Below are positions 1 to 7,747 of a stretch of 64,000 nucleotides of DNA, in pieces. Numbering within the stretch: the first letter of the stretch is position 1; each line of letters starts with the position of its first letter. The notes under the pieces were generated by a model that searched no databases, was not told where the DNA came from, and saw only the letters and a list, made by a program, of their open reading frames with translations. Where the stretch lies: assembly GCF_902497775.2 (NCBI RefSeq), contig NZ_OZ024668.1, positions 519,826 through 583,825 of the forward strand, written 5' to 3'. The position numbers were made by a program, and so were the translations under genes. The stretch comes from Pseudomonas fluorescens (GTDB lineage Bacteria > Pseudomonadota > Gammaproteobacteria > Pseudomonadales > Pseudomonadaceae).

Positions 1-138
1 ACCGGTGACCAGCCAGCCGGCGCCAGGAATCGATACACCCAGGTCTGCCGCCACATCGGGCAACAGACCCATGATGACGAACTCGGTGGTACCGATGGCG
101 AAGGCGCTGAGCGCCAGGATTATCAACGAAAGGGGCAT
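1..138 (-). CDS. MFS transporter, N-terminal part (cut by window edge)
   Basis: The minus strand reads from an ATG at 138 into the left edge without a stop. The first residues, MPLSLIILALSAFAIGTTEF, followed by a VIMGLLPDVAADLGVS-like stretch, are the first membrane helix and loop typical of the AraJ/YdhP branch of major facilitator drug or sugar efflux pumps (GTTEFVIMGLLP is characteristic). Only about 46 codons are visible. It starts 13 bases after the stop of the ArsR-type gene, so the two are probably one transcript and the exporter is likely under that repressor. The substrate cannot be told. Confidence 0.75.
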   Translation of the reverse strand, partial: MPLSLIILALSAFAIGTTEFVIMGLLPDVAADLGVSIPGAGWLVTG

Positions 139-151
139 TGCAAGGTCCTTG

Positions 152-454
152 TCAGAGCTCTTGGCTCATCTGCTGGAGGAAGGCCTGGATGGTTTCCTCG
201 TTGCGTTTGAAAAAATGCCACTGGCCAATCTTCTGGCTGCTGATCAGGCCCGCCCGCTGCAAGGTCGCCAGGTGGGCAGAAACGGTCGACTGCGACAGGC
301 CGCAGCGTTGATCGATCTGCCCGGCACACACACCGTGTTCGGTGCTGTGGTGCTGGTCGGGAAACTGCGCGTCGGGGTCCTTCAGCCAGTTGAGAATTTC
401 TCGCCGTACTGGGTGGGCCAGGGCTTTTATTATTTCGTCGAGATCGAGAGGCAT
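152..454 (-). CDS. ArsR-family winged-helix repressor
   Basis: A 100-residue protein that looks like a complete ArsR/SmtB-family regulator. The N-terminus has the family pattern of a short helix with ALAHPVRREIL, and the recognition part is CGLSQSTVSAHLATLQRAGLI. There is no CxC metal box of the ArsR type; single Cys residues occur at VCAGQ and RCGLS, so the ligand may be organic or redox rather than a metal. The downstream MFS exporter gene follows after 13 bases. Palindromic AT-rich repeats just upstream (478-582) are a plausible autoregulatory operator. Repressor function is inferred from the family. Confidence 0.85.
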   Translation of the reverse strand: MPLDLDEIIKALAHPVRREILNWLKDPDAQFPDQHHSTEHGVCAGQIDQRCGLSQSTVSAHLATLQRAGLISSQKIGQWHFFKRNEETIQAFLQQMSQEL

Positions 455-477
455 GGTTGGGCTCGTGGTGTGTGTAG

Positions 478-582
478 CGGTATATCGCGATGGAGCGAAA
501 TATAAATCGATATTTCGCGATATACAAATATGATGTGGTTCTGAGTTCAGCTTAAATCGCTATATCGGGTTATAACGATATA
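478..582. promoter_or_regulatory. Cluster of TATATCGCGA-type inverted repeats (likely ArsR-type operator)
   Basis: Within this gap TATATCGCGA (481-490) is followed by GCGAAATATA, then by ATATTTCGCGATATA (510-524), a near-perfect palindrome. Related degenerate copies, AATCGCTATATCGGGTTATA and ACGATATA, occupy 553-582. The tract is far more AT-rich than its surroundings and lies between the divergent ArsR-type gene and the ACP phosphodiesterase gene, so the regulator may control both. The operator role is inferred. Confidence 0.55.
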
Positions 583-609
583 GGCCGTGAGGTGCTAGAA
601 TCCCTGTCT

Positions 610-1182
610 ATGAACTACCTTGCACACCTTCATCTCGGCGGTCAGCGACCCGAGCAATTGCTCGGCAGTCTTTATGGCGATTTCGTCAAGGGGCCGCTGC
701 AGGGACGCTTCCCTGCGCCGCTGGAAGCAGCGATTCGCCTGCACCGACAAATCGATGTCTACACCGACAGCCATCCGCTGGTGCTGGCGGCGTTGGCGCG
801 TTTTCCGCGGGAGCGGCGGCGTTACGCCGGGATCATTCTCGATGTGTTTTTCGATCACTGCCTGGCCTTGCACTGGCAGGATTATGCCGAGCAGCCGCTG
901 GGCCAGTTCACCGACCGCGTGTACCAGGTACTCGCCGCAGAGCCGGCCTTGCCCGGGCGCCTGGCGCAGATAGCGCCATACATGGCGGCCGATGACTGGT
1001 TGGGGTCTTACCGCGAGTTCGCGGTGCTCGAGCAGGTGTTTCGCGGGATCGCCCGGCGCCTGTCGCGGCCCGAAGGCATGGACGGCGCGGTGGAGGAGGT
1101 GGCGGCGCTGTACCAGCCGTTGCTGGATGACTTTCGCAACTTCTATCCAGAGCTGCAGCGCTTTGCCAGGGCCAATACCTAG
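610..1182 (+). CDS. acpH: Acyl carrier protein phosphodiesterase (AcpH/DUF479 family)
   Basis: This 190-residue protein begins MNYLAHLHLGG, the family's usual N-terminus, so the ATG at 610 is preferred over an in-frame GTG at 592. The enzyme hydrolyses the 4'-phosphopantetheine from holo-ACP in the cytoplasm. Family motifs visible are LGSLYGDFVKG near residue 20, IRLHRQIDVYTDSHP with the conserved His/Asp pair, and ILDVFFDHCLALHW. Length agrees with E. coli AcpH (193 residues). It is divergent from the ArsR-type gene and convergent with olsA, with the two stop regions overlapping by four bases. The tract TGCTAGAAT at 593-601 resembles an extended -10 element. Confidence 0.85.
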   Translation: MNYLAHLHLGGQRPEQLLGSLYGDFVKGPLQGRFPAPLEAAIRLHRQIDVYTDSHPLVLAALARFPRERRRYAGIILDVFFDHCLALHWQDYAEQPLGQFTDRVYQVLAAEPALPGRLAQIAPYMAADDWLGSYREFAVLEQVFRGIARRLSRPEGMDGAVEEVAALYQPLLDDFRNFYPELQRFARANT

Positions 1183-1964
1183 GCAGCCCTGGCCCGACGT
1201 TGCCCCTCGGCAACCGGCTCGCTGCCGAACAATGCCTGCTGGATCGCCTGCTGCGCCTTGAAGGCCAGAGCGGCGCGTTCCTCACCGGCGCTGGCGATCG
1301 GTGCGAGCAAATGGATCTCGACCTCGGCGCAATCATTGGCAAACAGTCGGAACAGGTGCGAGAGCAGATCGTCATCACCGATAAACGGTGCGATTGCATC
1401 GCTTTGGCCATTGCGCAGGTAGCGCAGGGCGACCGGTTGCAGCGGTGTTTGCGTATCGATGGCGCTGGCCAGCAGGCGGCCGTGGAAGGTGCGCAGGCTG
1501 CGCCCGTCGGTGGTGGTGCCTTCGGGGAAAATCAACAGCGTGCTGTCCTGTTGCAGGTGCTGGCTGATCTGCTTGCGCAGCAGTTGGCTGTCGTTGCCGC
1601 CACGACGGATGAACAGGGTGCCGGCCTTGAGCGCCAGCCAGCCGGCAATCGGCCAGGTGCGCACTTCGGCCTTGGACAGGAACGACAGCGGCGCGAGCAT
1701 GCCCAGCAGCGGGATGTCGGTCCACGAGACATGGTTGCTGACCCACAGCATCGGCTGTTGCGGTAACTGGCCCACCACCCGCACCTTGAACGGCAGGGCG
1801 TTGCTCAGTTTGCCCATGAACAGTTGCGACCAGCGCTGGCGGCGCTCGGTCGAGGCCGGTACGCGCAGGCGCTCATAGAGCGTGAACAGCGCGGCCATGG
1901 CCAGGCCGAACAGCACCACCAGCAGCACCCGGGCCACGCGCGCATAAACGCGCAGGCGCCGCAT
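1179..1964 (-). CDS. olsA: Lyso-ornithine-lipid / 1-acylglycerol-3-phosphate acyltransferase
   Basis: The 261-residue protein has an N-terminal membrane helix and the PlsC-family motifs NHVSWTD (HX4D catalytic pair) and FPEGTTTDG. In Pseudomonas the gene next to olsB is OlsA, which O-acylates lyso-ornithine lipid; the P. fluorescens homologue was described as the acyltransferase HdtS. I choose the ATG at 1964 because it makes a TGATG junction with the olsB stop, a translational-coupling arrangement, and gives a normal N-terminus ([13 protein letters not shown]). An upstream in-frame ATG at 2003 would lie inside olsB. The product should sit at the inner face of the inner membrane. Confidence 0.88.
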   Translation of the reverse strand: MRRLRVYARVARVLLVVLFGLAMAALFTLYERLRVPASTERRQRWSQLFMGKLSNALPFKVRVVGQLPQQPMLWVSNHVSWTDIPLLGMLAPLSFLSKAEVRTWPIAGWLALKAGTLFIRRGGNDSQLLRKQISQHLQQDSTLLIFPEGTTTDGRSLRTFHGRLLASAIDTQTPLQPVALRYLRNGQSDAIAPFIGDDDLLSHLFRLFANDCAEVEIHLLAPIASAGEERAALAFKAQQAIQQALFGSEPVAEGQRRARAA

Positions 1965-2719
1965 CAGACCGCCGCCTTGAAGTGCCGGGCATAGCGCGGG
2001 CACAGCTCGTCGCGTTTGAGCAGGATGAACACGTCGGCGACCTGGAAGTCTTCATCCCAGCACGGTTCGCCGCAGATCTTCGCCCCCAGGCGCATGTAAG
2101 CCTTGAGCAGCGGCGGCATCTCGGCGATGACGTTGCCCGGCAGGGCCAGGCTCGGCAATGGGTTTTTCGGTTCGGCGCGCAGGTGTTCGGTGCACAGGTA
2201 GCGTTCACGCAAGCGCTGCATGATCGCATGGGCCTGCACACCACCATCCTGCATGGGAATGCTGGCGCAGCCCATCAGGTAGCTGTAGCGGCCTTCGTTG
2301 AGCACTTCGGCCAGTTCCGCCCAGAGCACGGCGATGGTGCCGCCGTTACGGTAGGCGGGGTCGACGCAGGTACGGCCCAGTTCGAGGATCGGCCCTTGCA
2401 GGTGGCCGAGGCCATGCAGGCTGAACTCTTCTTCACTGTAGAAGCGCCCCAGGCTGCTGGCGGCCTGATGGTCGAGCAGGCGGGTGGTGGCGACCAGCCG
2501 CCCGCTGCTCAAGTCACGCACGCCAATATGGCGGCAATGAATGTCGTAGTCGTCCATGTCCAGGCCCAGCTCGGCGCCTTTGAGTTTGGCCTTGAATTCA
2601 CCGCTGAATACGCTGAATCGAAGGGCCTGTGCTTCCTGCAGGGCTGCCGGGCCGACCAGGCGTTCGGCTTGCAGACGGCGTTCAGTGCTGTTGTCGCCAG
2701 AGCGAGCGATCCGAGTCAT
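1964..2719 (-). CDS. olsB: L-ornithine N-alpha-acyltransferase
   Basis: A 251-residue GNAT-fold acyltransferase of the OlsB/'hemolysin' family. It transfers a 3-hydroxyacyl chain from ACP to ornithine, the first step of ornithine-lipid synthesis. Recognisable segments are [39 protein letters not shown] and [14 protein letters not shown]. The start at 2719 ([10 protein letters not shown]) has a GGAGA ribosome site just upstream and is preferred over the ATG at 2743. It is first in an olsB-olsA operon with a TGATG overlap. Ornithine lipids are phosphorus-free membrane lipids, in many bacteria induced by phosphate limitation; no Pho box was identified here. Confidence 0.88.
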   Translation of the reverse strand: MTRIARSGDNSTERRLQAERLVGPAALQEAQALRFSVFSGEFKAKLKGAELGLDMDDYDIHCRHIGVRDLSSGRLVATTRLLDHQAASSLGRFYSEEEFSLHGLGHLQGPILELGRTCVDPAYRNGGTIAVLWAELAEVLNEGRYSYLMGCASIPMQDGGVQAHAIMQRLRERYLCTEHLRAEPKNPLPSLALPGNVIAEMPPLLKAYMRLGAKICGEPCWDEDFQVADVFILLKRDELCPRYARHFKAAV

Positions 2720-2852
2720 TGCGTGTCTCCATAAGCCAGCCATGGGGTTGCGGCCGGTCGACTTTGTTGTGCAAGCTCAGCCTAGGTAGATGGGGTGTCA
2801 CCCCCGTGAACAATTGGTGATGCTTGTATGACAGCCCTCAAGGAGCGCTCCG

Positions 2853-3740
2853 ATGGCCTGGCTGCAACGACTCAACGACCGACAGCGACACCCCCAGGCG
2901 GCCTCGCTGGCCGACACTTATTCCAGCCTGCTGGCGCGCCTGGGCCCGGTCAGCCCGTTCGAGCTGGCGGTGCTCGGCGGGCGGGCCATGGCCACTCCGG
3001 GACTGGCCTTTCTGGTCGGTTACCAGGCAGCCCTGCGGGTGCTGTGGCCGAGTGCGCCGCCGAGTCTCGGTGCCCTGTGCGCCAGTGAACGGCGCAGCGT
3101 GCGCCCGGCCGATATGCAGGTGCGCCTGGAGGATCTGCGCCTGCGTGGCAGCAAGGACTTCGTCACCGCCGGGCTCGATGCCGAATGGCTATTGGTGGCG
3201 GCGCGCTGCGAGGCGCAAGGGCAGCCGGTGGAACTGAGCCTGGCGGTGGTCTACGCCGGTGAACCGGGCGTGCGCCTCGAACCGCTGCCGGCCTTGCCGC
3301 TGATGCCGGAAGTCGGCCATGCCCGCCTGCATCTGCAAGCGGCGTTGTGCGAGCGCCTGGCGGGGGACGGCTGGGACGCTTACGTCAAACCCTTTCGCTC
3401 GCTGGAAGATCTCTATGTGCTCAGTGCCCTGTGTGCCTGGTTATATGGCGTCGGCCAGGAAACGGGCTGGCCGCAAAGCCTGCAATTGCGCCTGATCGGC
3501 CTGCTCGGTGCGTGCGCCGAAAGTACCCGCCAGTGTGCTGATGTCGCAGCCAGCCATTTGCTGCTGGGCGGCCTGTTTGCCCAGTTCAACGCCTTGAAGG
3601 AGGAAATCAACCAGGCGCTGCTGGCAAGCTCTGGCGAATGGGCAAGCCTGTGGCAACGCGACCAGGGCCTGTTGGAGATCGCCAGCGCCGCCCGGGCCAA
3701 ACGCCTGGCCAAGGCCTGGGCCGCCGCCGGACTGTCATGA
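2853..3740 (+). CDS. Acyl-CoA dehydrogenase-like protein, short and divergent
   Basis: A 295-residue protein with RBS AAGGAGCG before the ATG. The segment around residues 85-115, MQVRLEDLRLRGSKDFVT followed by AEWLLVAARCE, resembles the flavin-binding middle domain of acyl-CoA dehydrogenases (LSGTKxFVT...ADxLLV). The rest is helical and Ala/Leu-rich like the C-terminal domain. It is about 80-100 residues shorter than true family members and the N-terminal helical domain is reduced, so catalytic activity is uncertain. It is transcribed away from olsBA, with 133 bases between starts. Function unknown; a lipid-related role is only suggested by its neighbours. Confidence 0.6.
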   Translation: MAWLQRLNDRQRHPQAASLADTYSSLLARLGPVSPFELAVLGGRAMATPGLAFLVGYQAALRVLWPSAPPSLGALCASERRSVRPADMQVRLEDLRLRGSKDFVTAGLDAEWLLVAARCEAQGQPVELSLAVVYAGEPGVRLEPLPALPLMPEVGHARLHLQAALCERLAGDGWDAYVKPFRSLEDLYVLSALCAWLYGVGQETGWPQSLQLRLIGLLGACAESTRQCADVAASHLLLGGLFAQFNALKEEINQALLASSGEWASLWQRDQGLLEIASAARAKRLAKAWAAAGLS

Positions 3741-3782
3741 AACGCTGGCAGTCTGGGCGAACCCTGGCCTCGAGTAAGTGGC

Positions 3783-4880
3783 ATGAGCAAAGTGGCGTGG
3801 TGGATGCTGGCTGTGTTGGTTTTCAGCAAGGCAGTGTCGGCCGAGGAGCAATGGCCGGTACCTGACTGGACGGTGGCGCACGCTGCCAATCCTGGCACCT
3901 GGCAGGCAGTCGAAAGCTATGCCTTCGCCCCACGCGATGATCAGCAGCGCCAGGGCGTGCGCACCGACGCACTGCTGGTGATCGCCGACGGGCGCATTGT
4001 CTATGAGCACTATGCCGCGCCCAGTACAGCTGACACCGCACACCTGACCTGGTCGATCAGCAAGAGCGTGCTGGCGACCCTGCTGGGCGTCGCCCATGCC
4101 GAGGGCCGCTTTGATCTGCAGGATCCGCTCGCGCGCTTCTATCCGCCGATGGGTGGCCATCCCCTGGTGCGCATCGAAGACCTGCTGCACTGGGCCAGCG
4201 GCCTGAACTGGCAGGAAGACTACGAATATGCGCCGCTCAAGTCCTCGGTGGTGGCCATGCTCTACACCCGCGGGCGCGGCGATATGGCCGGCTACACGGC
4301 GGCCAGGCCCGAAGCGGCCAGCCCCGGGCAACGCTTTCGCTACTCCAGCGGAGACAGCAACGTGCTGGCAGCGGCCTTGCGCGGCATGCTCGGCAATGCA
4401 GGGTATGCCGACTATCCCTGGCAGGCCTTGTTCGACCCGCTGGGCATCAGCAGCGCAGTGTGGGAGCGGGACGGTAACAACACCCTGGTGGGTTCCTCCT
4501 ACCTGTATATGAGCGCCCGCGATCTGGCCCGTATCGGCTTGCTGATGCTGCGCGAAGGGCGCTGGCGCTCGCGGCAATTGCTATCCAGCGACTGGGTTGC
4601 TTTCAATCGCCAGCCGTTCTTGAAGGCCACCGCGCAACCCGGTGAAGCCAACCCGGGTGGGCACTGGTGGCTCAACCAGCCGTTGCCCGGCAGCCCGCCA
4701 CCCTGGCCGGATGCGCCGCCGGATACCTATGCAGCCCTTGGGCACTGGGGCCAGGCGCTGTATGTGCTGCCGGCGCGCAAACTGCTGATCGTGCGCTATG
4801 CCGATGACCGCGACGCCAGTTTCACCCACAACGAGCTGCTCAAGCGGGTACTGGCCGCGGTCAACGAGGTGCAGCCATGA
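3783..4880 (+). CDS. Exported serine hydrolase, beta-lactamase class C fold
   Basis: The 365-residue protein has a signal peptide (about residues 1-20, ending KAVSA). The nucleophile motif SxxK is S91-I-S-K94 within LTWSISKSVLATL. A Tyr-based second motif appears as RYSSGDSN, and HWG near residue 320 fits the third, KTG-like, box. This is the penicillin-binding / EstB-like family (Pfam beta-lactamase). Members include esterases, D-aminopeptidases and 6-aminohexanoate-oligomer hydrolases, so the substrate is unknown; location is periplasmic. Its stop overlaps the next small gene by an ATGA junction, so the two are likely made together. Confidence 0.8.
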   Translation: MSKVAWWMLAVLVFSKAVSAEEQWPVPDWTVAHAANPGTWQAVESYAFAPRDDQQRQGVRTDALLVIADGRIVYEHYAAPSTADTAHLTWSISKSVLATLLGVAHAEGRFDLQDPLARFYPPMGGHPLVRIEDLLHWASGLNWQEDYEYAPLKSSVVAMLYTRGRGDMAGYTAARPEAASPGQRFRYSSGDSNVLAAALRGMLGNAGYADYPWQALFDPLGISSAVWERDGNNTLVGSSYLYMSARDLARIGLLMLREGRWRSRQLLSSDWVAFNRQPFLKATAQPGEANPGGHWWLNQPLPGSPPPWPDAPPDTYAALGHWGQALYVLPARKLLIVRYADDRDASFTHNELLKRVLAAVNEVQP

Positions 4881-5173
4881 AGCGCGTGTTGCTGGTGCTG
4901 TTGCTGCTGGCAGGCGGCTGGGCGTGGTACGAACGCCAGGCGTTGGCGGATTTCCCCGGTATTCTCAGCGCCTACTCGGCCAAGGAGTACTGTTCTTGCC
5001 GGTATGTCATGGGCTTTGATTCGCAGTATTGCCGGGGCTACGTGCAGCAGTACCTGCCGTTGAGCCGCCTGGACGAGGATGCGCAGCAGCGTCTGATCAG
5101 CGCTGTGGGGCTCGGGGTAGAGAATCGTGCGCAGTGGCTGGGCCCGCGTGTGGGCTGTCGCTTGCTGCCGTGA
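4877..5173 (+). CDS. Small exported Cys-rich protein, coupled to the serine hydrolase
   Basis: A 98-residue protein starting MKRVLLVLLLLAGGWAWYER, a signal anchor or signal peptide. The mature part carries four cysteines (KEYCSCRYVMG, QYCRGYV and VGCRLLP), suggesting disulfides in the periplasm. It overlaps the serine hydrolase gene by four bases (ATGA), which argues that it is real and functionally linked. I do not recognise a characterised family; similar short proteins beside beta-lactamase-fold hydrolases are sometimes labelled amidase, without clear support in this sequence. Confidence 0.7.
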   Translation: MKRVLLVLLLLAGGWAWYERQALADFPGILSAYSAKEYCSCRYVMGFDSQYCRGYVQQYLPLSRLDEDAQQRLISAVGLGVENRAQWLGPRVGCRLLP

Positions 5174-5218
5174 AGGCAGCCGGGTAAGGTTGACGACCAT
5201 TGTGTTACAGGATTTCAC

Positions 5219-5800
5219 ATGTTCAGTCTGCCGCGTCTTCTGCTTGCCCTGCTGGTCGTTCTAAGTCTCCCTGCCCAGGCCAACTGGCACCTGGACGGCG
5301 AATCGTCGCGCCTGTCGTTCGTCTCCAGCAAGAATGGCGACACCGCCGAAGTGCATCGCTTCCTCGTCCTGCATGGCAAGGTCGATCGCAAGGGCGCCGC
5401 CGAGCTGCAGATCGAGATGGACTCCAACAGCAGTGGGGTACCGCTGCGTGACGAGCGCATGCGCAAGGAGCTGTTCGAGTTCGCTAAATTCCCCGAAGCC
5501 ACGGTCACCGCGCAGATCGACCTGCGCCCGATCAATGACCTGGCCAACGGTGCCCAGGTGGAGCTGCGCCTGCCGCTGACCGTCAGCCTGCATGGCAAGC
5601 AGCACAGCTACAGTGCCCTGTTGCTGGCCACGCGCCTGGATGACCGGCGCTTTCAGGTGGTAACCCTGGAGCCGTTGATGCTGCGCGTCGATGATTTCGA
5701 TCTGCTTCCCGGCCTTGCCACCCTGCGCAAGCTGGCCGGGCTCAAGTCCATCAGTCCGTCGGTGCCGGTGGCTGCGGTACTGATCTTTACGGCGCGCTGA
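5219..5800 (+). CDS. Periplasmic YceI-like protein
   Basis: The 193-residue product has a signal peptide (about 21 residues, ending PAQA) followed by NWHLDGESSRLSFVSSKN, the usual YceI/lipocalin-like opening. Later segments, MRKELFEFAKFPEATVTAQI and LPLTVSLHGKQHSY, match the YceI core (R..FFD...P..TF; G.LTI.G). Family members bind isoprenoid or amphiphilic molecules and are periplasmic; the ligand is unknown here. It ends one base before the start of the phospholipase-D-like gene, so the two are probably co-transcribed. Confidence 0.82.
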   Translation: MFSLPRLLLALLVVLSLPAQANWHLDGESSRLSFVSSKNGDTAEVHRFLVLHGKVDRKGAAELQIEMDSNSSGVPLRDERMRKELFEFAKFPEATVTAQIDLRPINDLANGAQVELRLPLTVSLHGKQHSYSALLLATRLDDRRFQVVTLEPLMLRVDDFDLLPGLATLRKLAGLKSISPSVPVAAVLIFTAR

Positions 5801-5801
5801 T

Positions 5802-6959
5802 ATGGCCGGACCGGTCTTTCCCTGGCGCGATGGCAATCAGTTCGAGCTATTGATCGACGGTCCGCAGTTTTTTCCGCGCATGCTCACCGCAATCGTGCGC
5901 GCCGAGCACCAGGTGGACCTGGAGTTGTACCTGGTCGAGGCGGGGGCTTGTGCCGAAACCATGGTCCGCGCTCTGGTACAGGCCGCCGAGCGCGGGGTGC
6001 AGGTGCGCTGCCTGTTCGATGACTACGGCTCGCTGGCCTTCACCTTGAGCTTGCGCCAGCGCCTGCTGGCTGCGGGTGTGGAATTGCGCTGGTACAACCG
6101 CCTGCGCTGGCGTCGGGGCTTTCGCAATCTGTATCGCGATCACCGCAAGCTGCTGCTGGTCGACCAGCACTGGGCAGTGGTGGGCGGCACCGGCGTTACC
6201 GACCAGTTCTGGACGCCCAACGAAGACGTCAGCGAATGGCACGAAGTGATGGTGCAGATGCAAGGCCCGCTGGTGGCCGACTGGCAGATGCTGTTCGACC
6301 GCCAGTGGCGGGCTAACCTGCGCCGCACGGCCTGGCGGCCACCGACCCATTTCGGCCTGCCGCGATTGCCGCGGATCCCGCTCAGTGGCGCCGGTATGGG
6401 CCGGGTGGCCTACGCTGACGCCCGCCAGCACCGGGATATCCTGCAGTCGCTGGTGCGCGCCCTGAACAGCGGCCAGCGGCGCATCTGGCTGGCCACGCCG
6501 TATTTCCTGCCGACCTGGAAGGTCCGTCGCTCCCTGCGCCGCGCCGCGTCCCGAGGGGTTGATGTGCGTTTGCTGCTGACCGGGCCGCGTACCGATCACC
6601 CGTCGGTGCGTTATGCCGGCCATCGCTATTACCCGCGGCTGTTGCGTGCCGGGGTGAAAATCTTCGAATACCAGCCGTGTTTCCTGCACCTGAAGATGGT
6701 GCTGGTGGATGACTGGGTGAGCATCGGCTCGTGCAACTTCGACCACTGGAACCTGCGCTTCAACCTCGAAGCCAACGTCGAAGCGATCGACCCGCCACTG
6801 ACCGCCGATGTGACGGCGAGCTTCGAGCGCGACTTTGCACAGAGCCTGGCTATCGACCTGGCCCACTGGCATGCACGGCCGTTGTGGAAGCGCGTGCAGC
6901 AACGCTTGTGGGGTTGGCTCGACCGCCTGGTGGTCAACATGCTCGACCGGCGTGATTGA
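5802..6959 (+). CDS. Phospholipase D-superfamily protein, cardiolipin synthase-like
   Basis: A 385-residue protein with two HKD-type motifs: [10 protein letters not shown] near residue 110, with the downstream [11 protein letters not shown], and [10 protein letters not shown] near residue 298, followed by [14 protein letters not shown]. It lacks N-terminal membrane helices, so it resembles the ClsB/YbhO type that makes cardiolipin from phosphatidylglycerol and another phospholipid, rather than ClsA. It begins one base after the YceI-like gene. Enzymatic specificity is inferred from the family. Confidence 0.82.
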   Translation: MAGPVFPWRDGNQFELLIDGPQFFPRMLTAIVRAEHQVDLELYLVEAGACAETMVRALVQAAERGVQVRCLFDDYGSLAFTLSLRQRLLAAGVELRWYNRLRWRRGFRNLYRDHRKLLLVDQHWAVVGGTGVTDQFWTPNEDVSEWHEVMVQMQGPLVADWQMLFDRQWRANLRRTAWRPPTHFGLPRLPRIPLSGAGMGRVAYADARQHRDILQSLVRALNSGQRRIWLATPYFLPTWKVRRSLRRAASRGVDVRLLLTGPRTDHPSVRYAGHRYYPRLLRAGVKIFEYQPCFLHLKMVLVDDWVSIGSCNFDHWNLRFNLEANVEAIDPPLTADVTASFERDFAQSLAIDLAHWHARPLWKRVQQRLWGWLDRLVVNMLDRRD

Positions 6960-7023
6960 GCCGGTCGCCTGTTGGCGGTCTATGGTGTCTTTACTTTTCA
7001 CTGCACCTGAAGGAGTTGATGAC

Positions 7024-7605
7024 ATGGCTGCGAAGAAGATTCTGATGTTGGTTGGCGACTACGTCGAAGATTACGAAGTGATGGTGCCGTTCCAGGCCCT
7101 GCAGATGGTTGGCCATACCGTGCACGCGGTGTGTCCGGGCAAGAGCGCCGGGCAGACGGTGCGCACGGCGATTCACGATTTCGAAGGGGATCAGACCTAC
7201 AGCGAAAAGCCTGGGCACAACTTTGTCCTGAACTTCGATTTTGCCAAGGTTCAGGCGGACGACTACGACGCGCTGCTGATCCCGGGGGGCCGGGCACCGG
7301 AGTATCTGCGATTGAACGAGCAGGTGCTGGCGCTGGTCAAGGCGATCGATCAGGCCGGCAAGCCAATTGCGGCGGTGTGCCATGGCGCGCAACTGCTGGC
7401 GGCGGCTGGCGTGCTCGAAGGGCGCGAGTGCAGCGCTTACCCGGCCTGCGCCCCGGAAGTGCGCCTGGCTGGCGGGCAGTATGTCGAAATCGCCGTCGAC
7501 CAGGCCCACGTGCAGGGCAACCTGGCCTCGGCGCCAGCCTGGCCGGCGCACCCGGCATGGCTGGCGGGCTTCCTGCAACTACTGGGGACGCGCATTATCC
7601 TGTGA
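7024..7605 (+). CDS. DJ-1/PfpI family protein
   Basis: A 193-residue cytoplasmic protein. The nucleophile elbow is [10 protein letters not shown] (Cys119-His120) and the supporting Glu is in [13 protein letters not shown] (about residue 15), the DJ-1/PfpI/YhbO signature. Family activities proposed include protease, glyoxalase III and protein deglycase. The start at 7024 has a strong ribosome site (GAAGGAG) and is preferred over a longer reading frame that begins inside the preceding gene. A long REP hairpin and a bidirectional terminator follow. Confidence 0.85.
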   Translation: MAAKKILMLVGDYVEDYEVMVPFQALQMVGHTVHAVCPGKSAGQTVRTAIHDFEGDQTYSEKPGHNFVLNFDFAKVQADDYDALLIPGGRAPEYLRLNEQVLALVKAIDQAGKPIAAVCHGAQLLAAAGVLEGRECSAYPACAPEVRLAGGQYVEIAVDQAHVQGNLASAPAWPAHPAWLAGFLQLLGTRIIL

Positions 7606-7618
7606 ACAAAGGTGCTGG

Positions 7619-7673
7619 CCTCATCGCGGGTCAAGCCCGCTCCCACTGTGTACGGGCTTGACCCGCGATGAGG
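7619..7673. repeat. REP-type palindrome with 21-bp perfect arms
   Basis: The arm at 7619-7639 (CCTCATCGCGGGTCAAGCCCG) is exactly inverted at 7653-7673 across a 13-base loop (CTCCCACTGTGTA). The core GCGGGTCAAGCCCGCTCCCAC is the Pseudomonas REP motif. It lies between a stop codon and a terminator, the usual place for REP elements. Confidence 0.9.
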
Positions 7674-7687
7674 TCCTGACAGGCAAT

Positions 7688-7727
7688 AAAAAAAGCGGCA
7701 GGGGAATACTCCACCTGCCGCTTTTTT
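7688..7727. terminator. Bidirectional Rho-independent terminator
   Basis: AAAAAAGCGGCAGG pairs with CCTGCCGCTTTTTT. The A/T tracts on both sides let it serve the PfpI-type gene on the plus strand and fumarase on the minus strand, which converge here. Confidence 0.9.
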
Positions 7728-7747
7728 CTATCCGCAAGCCCTGGGGC

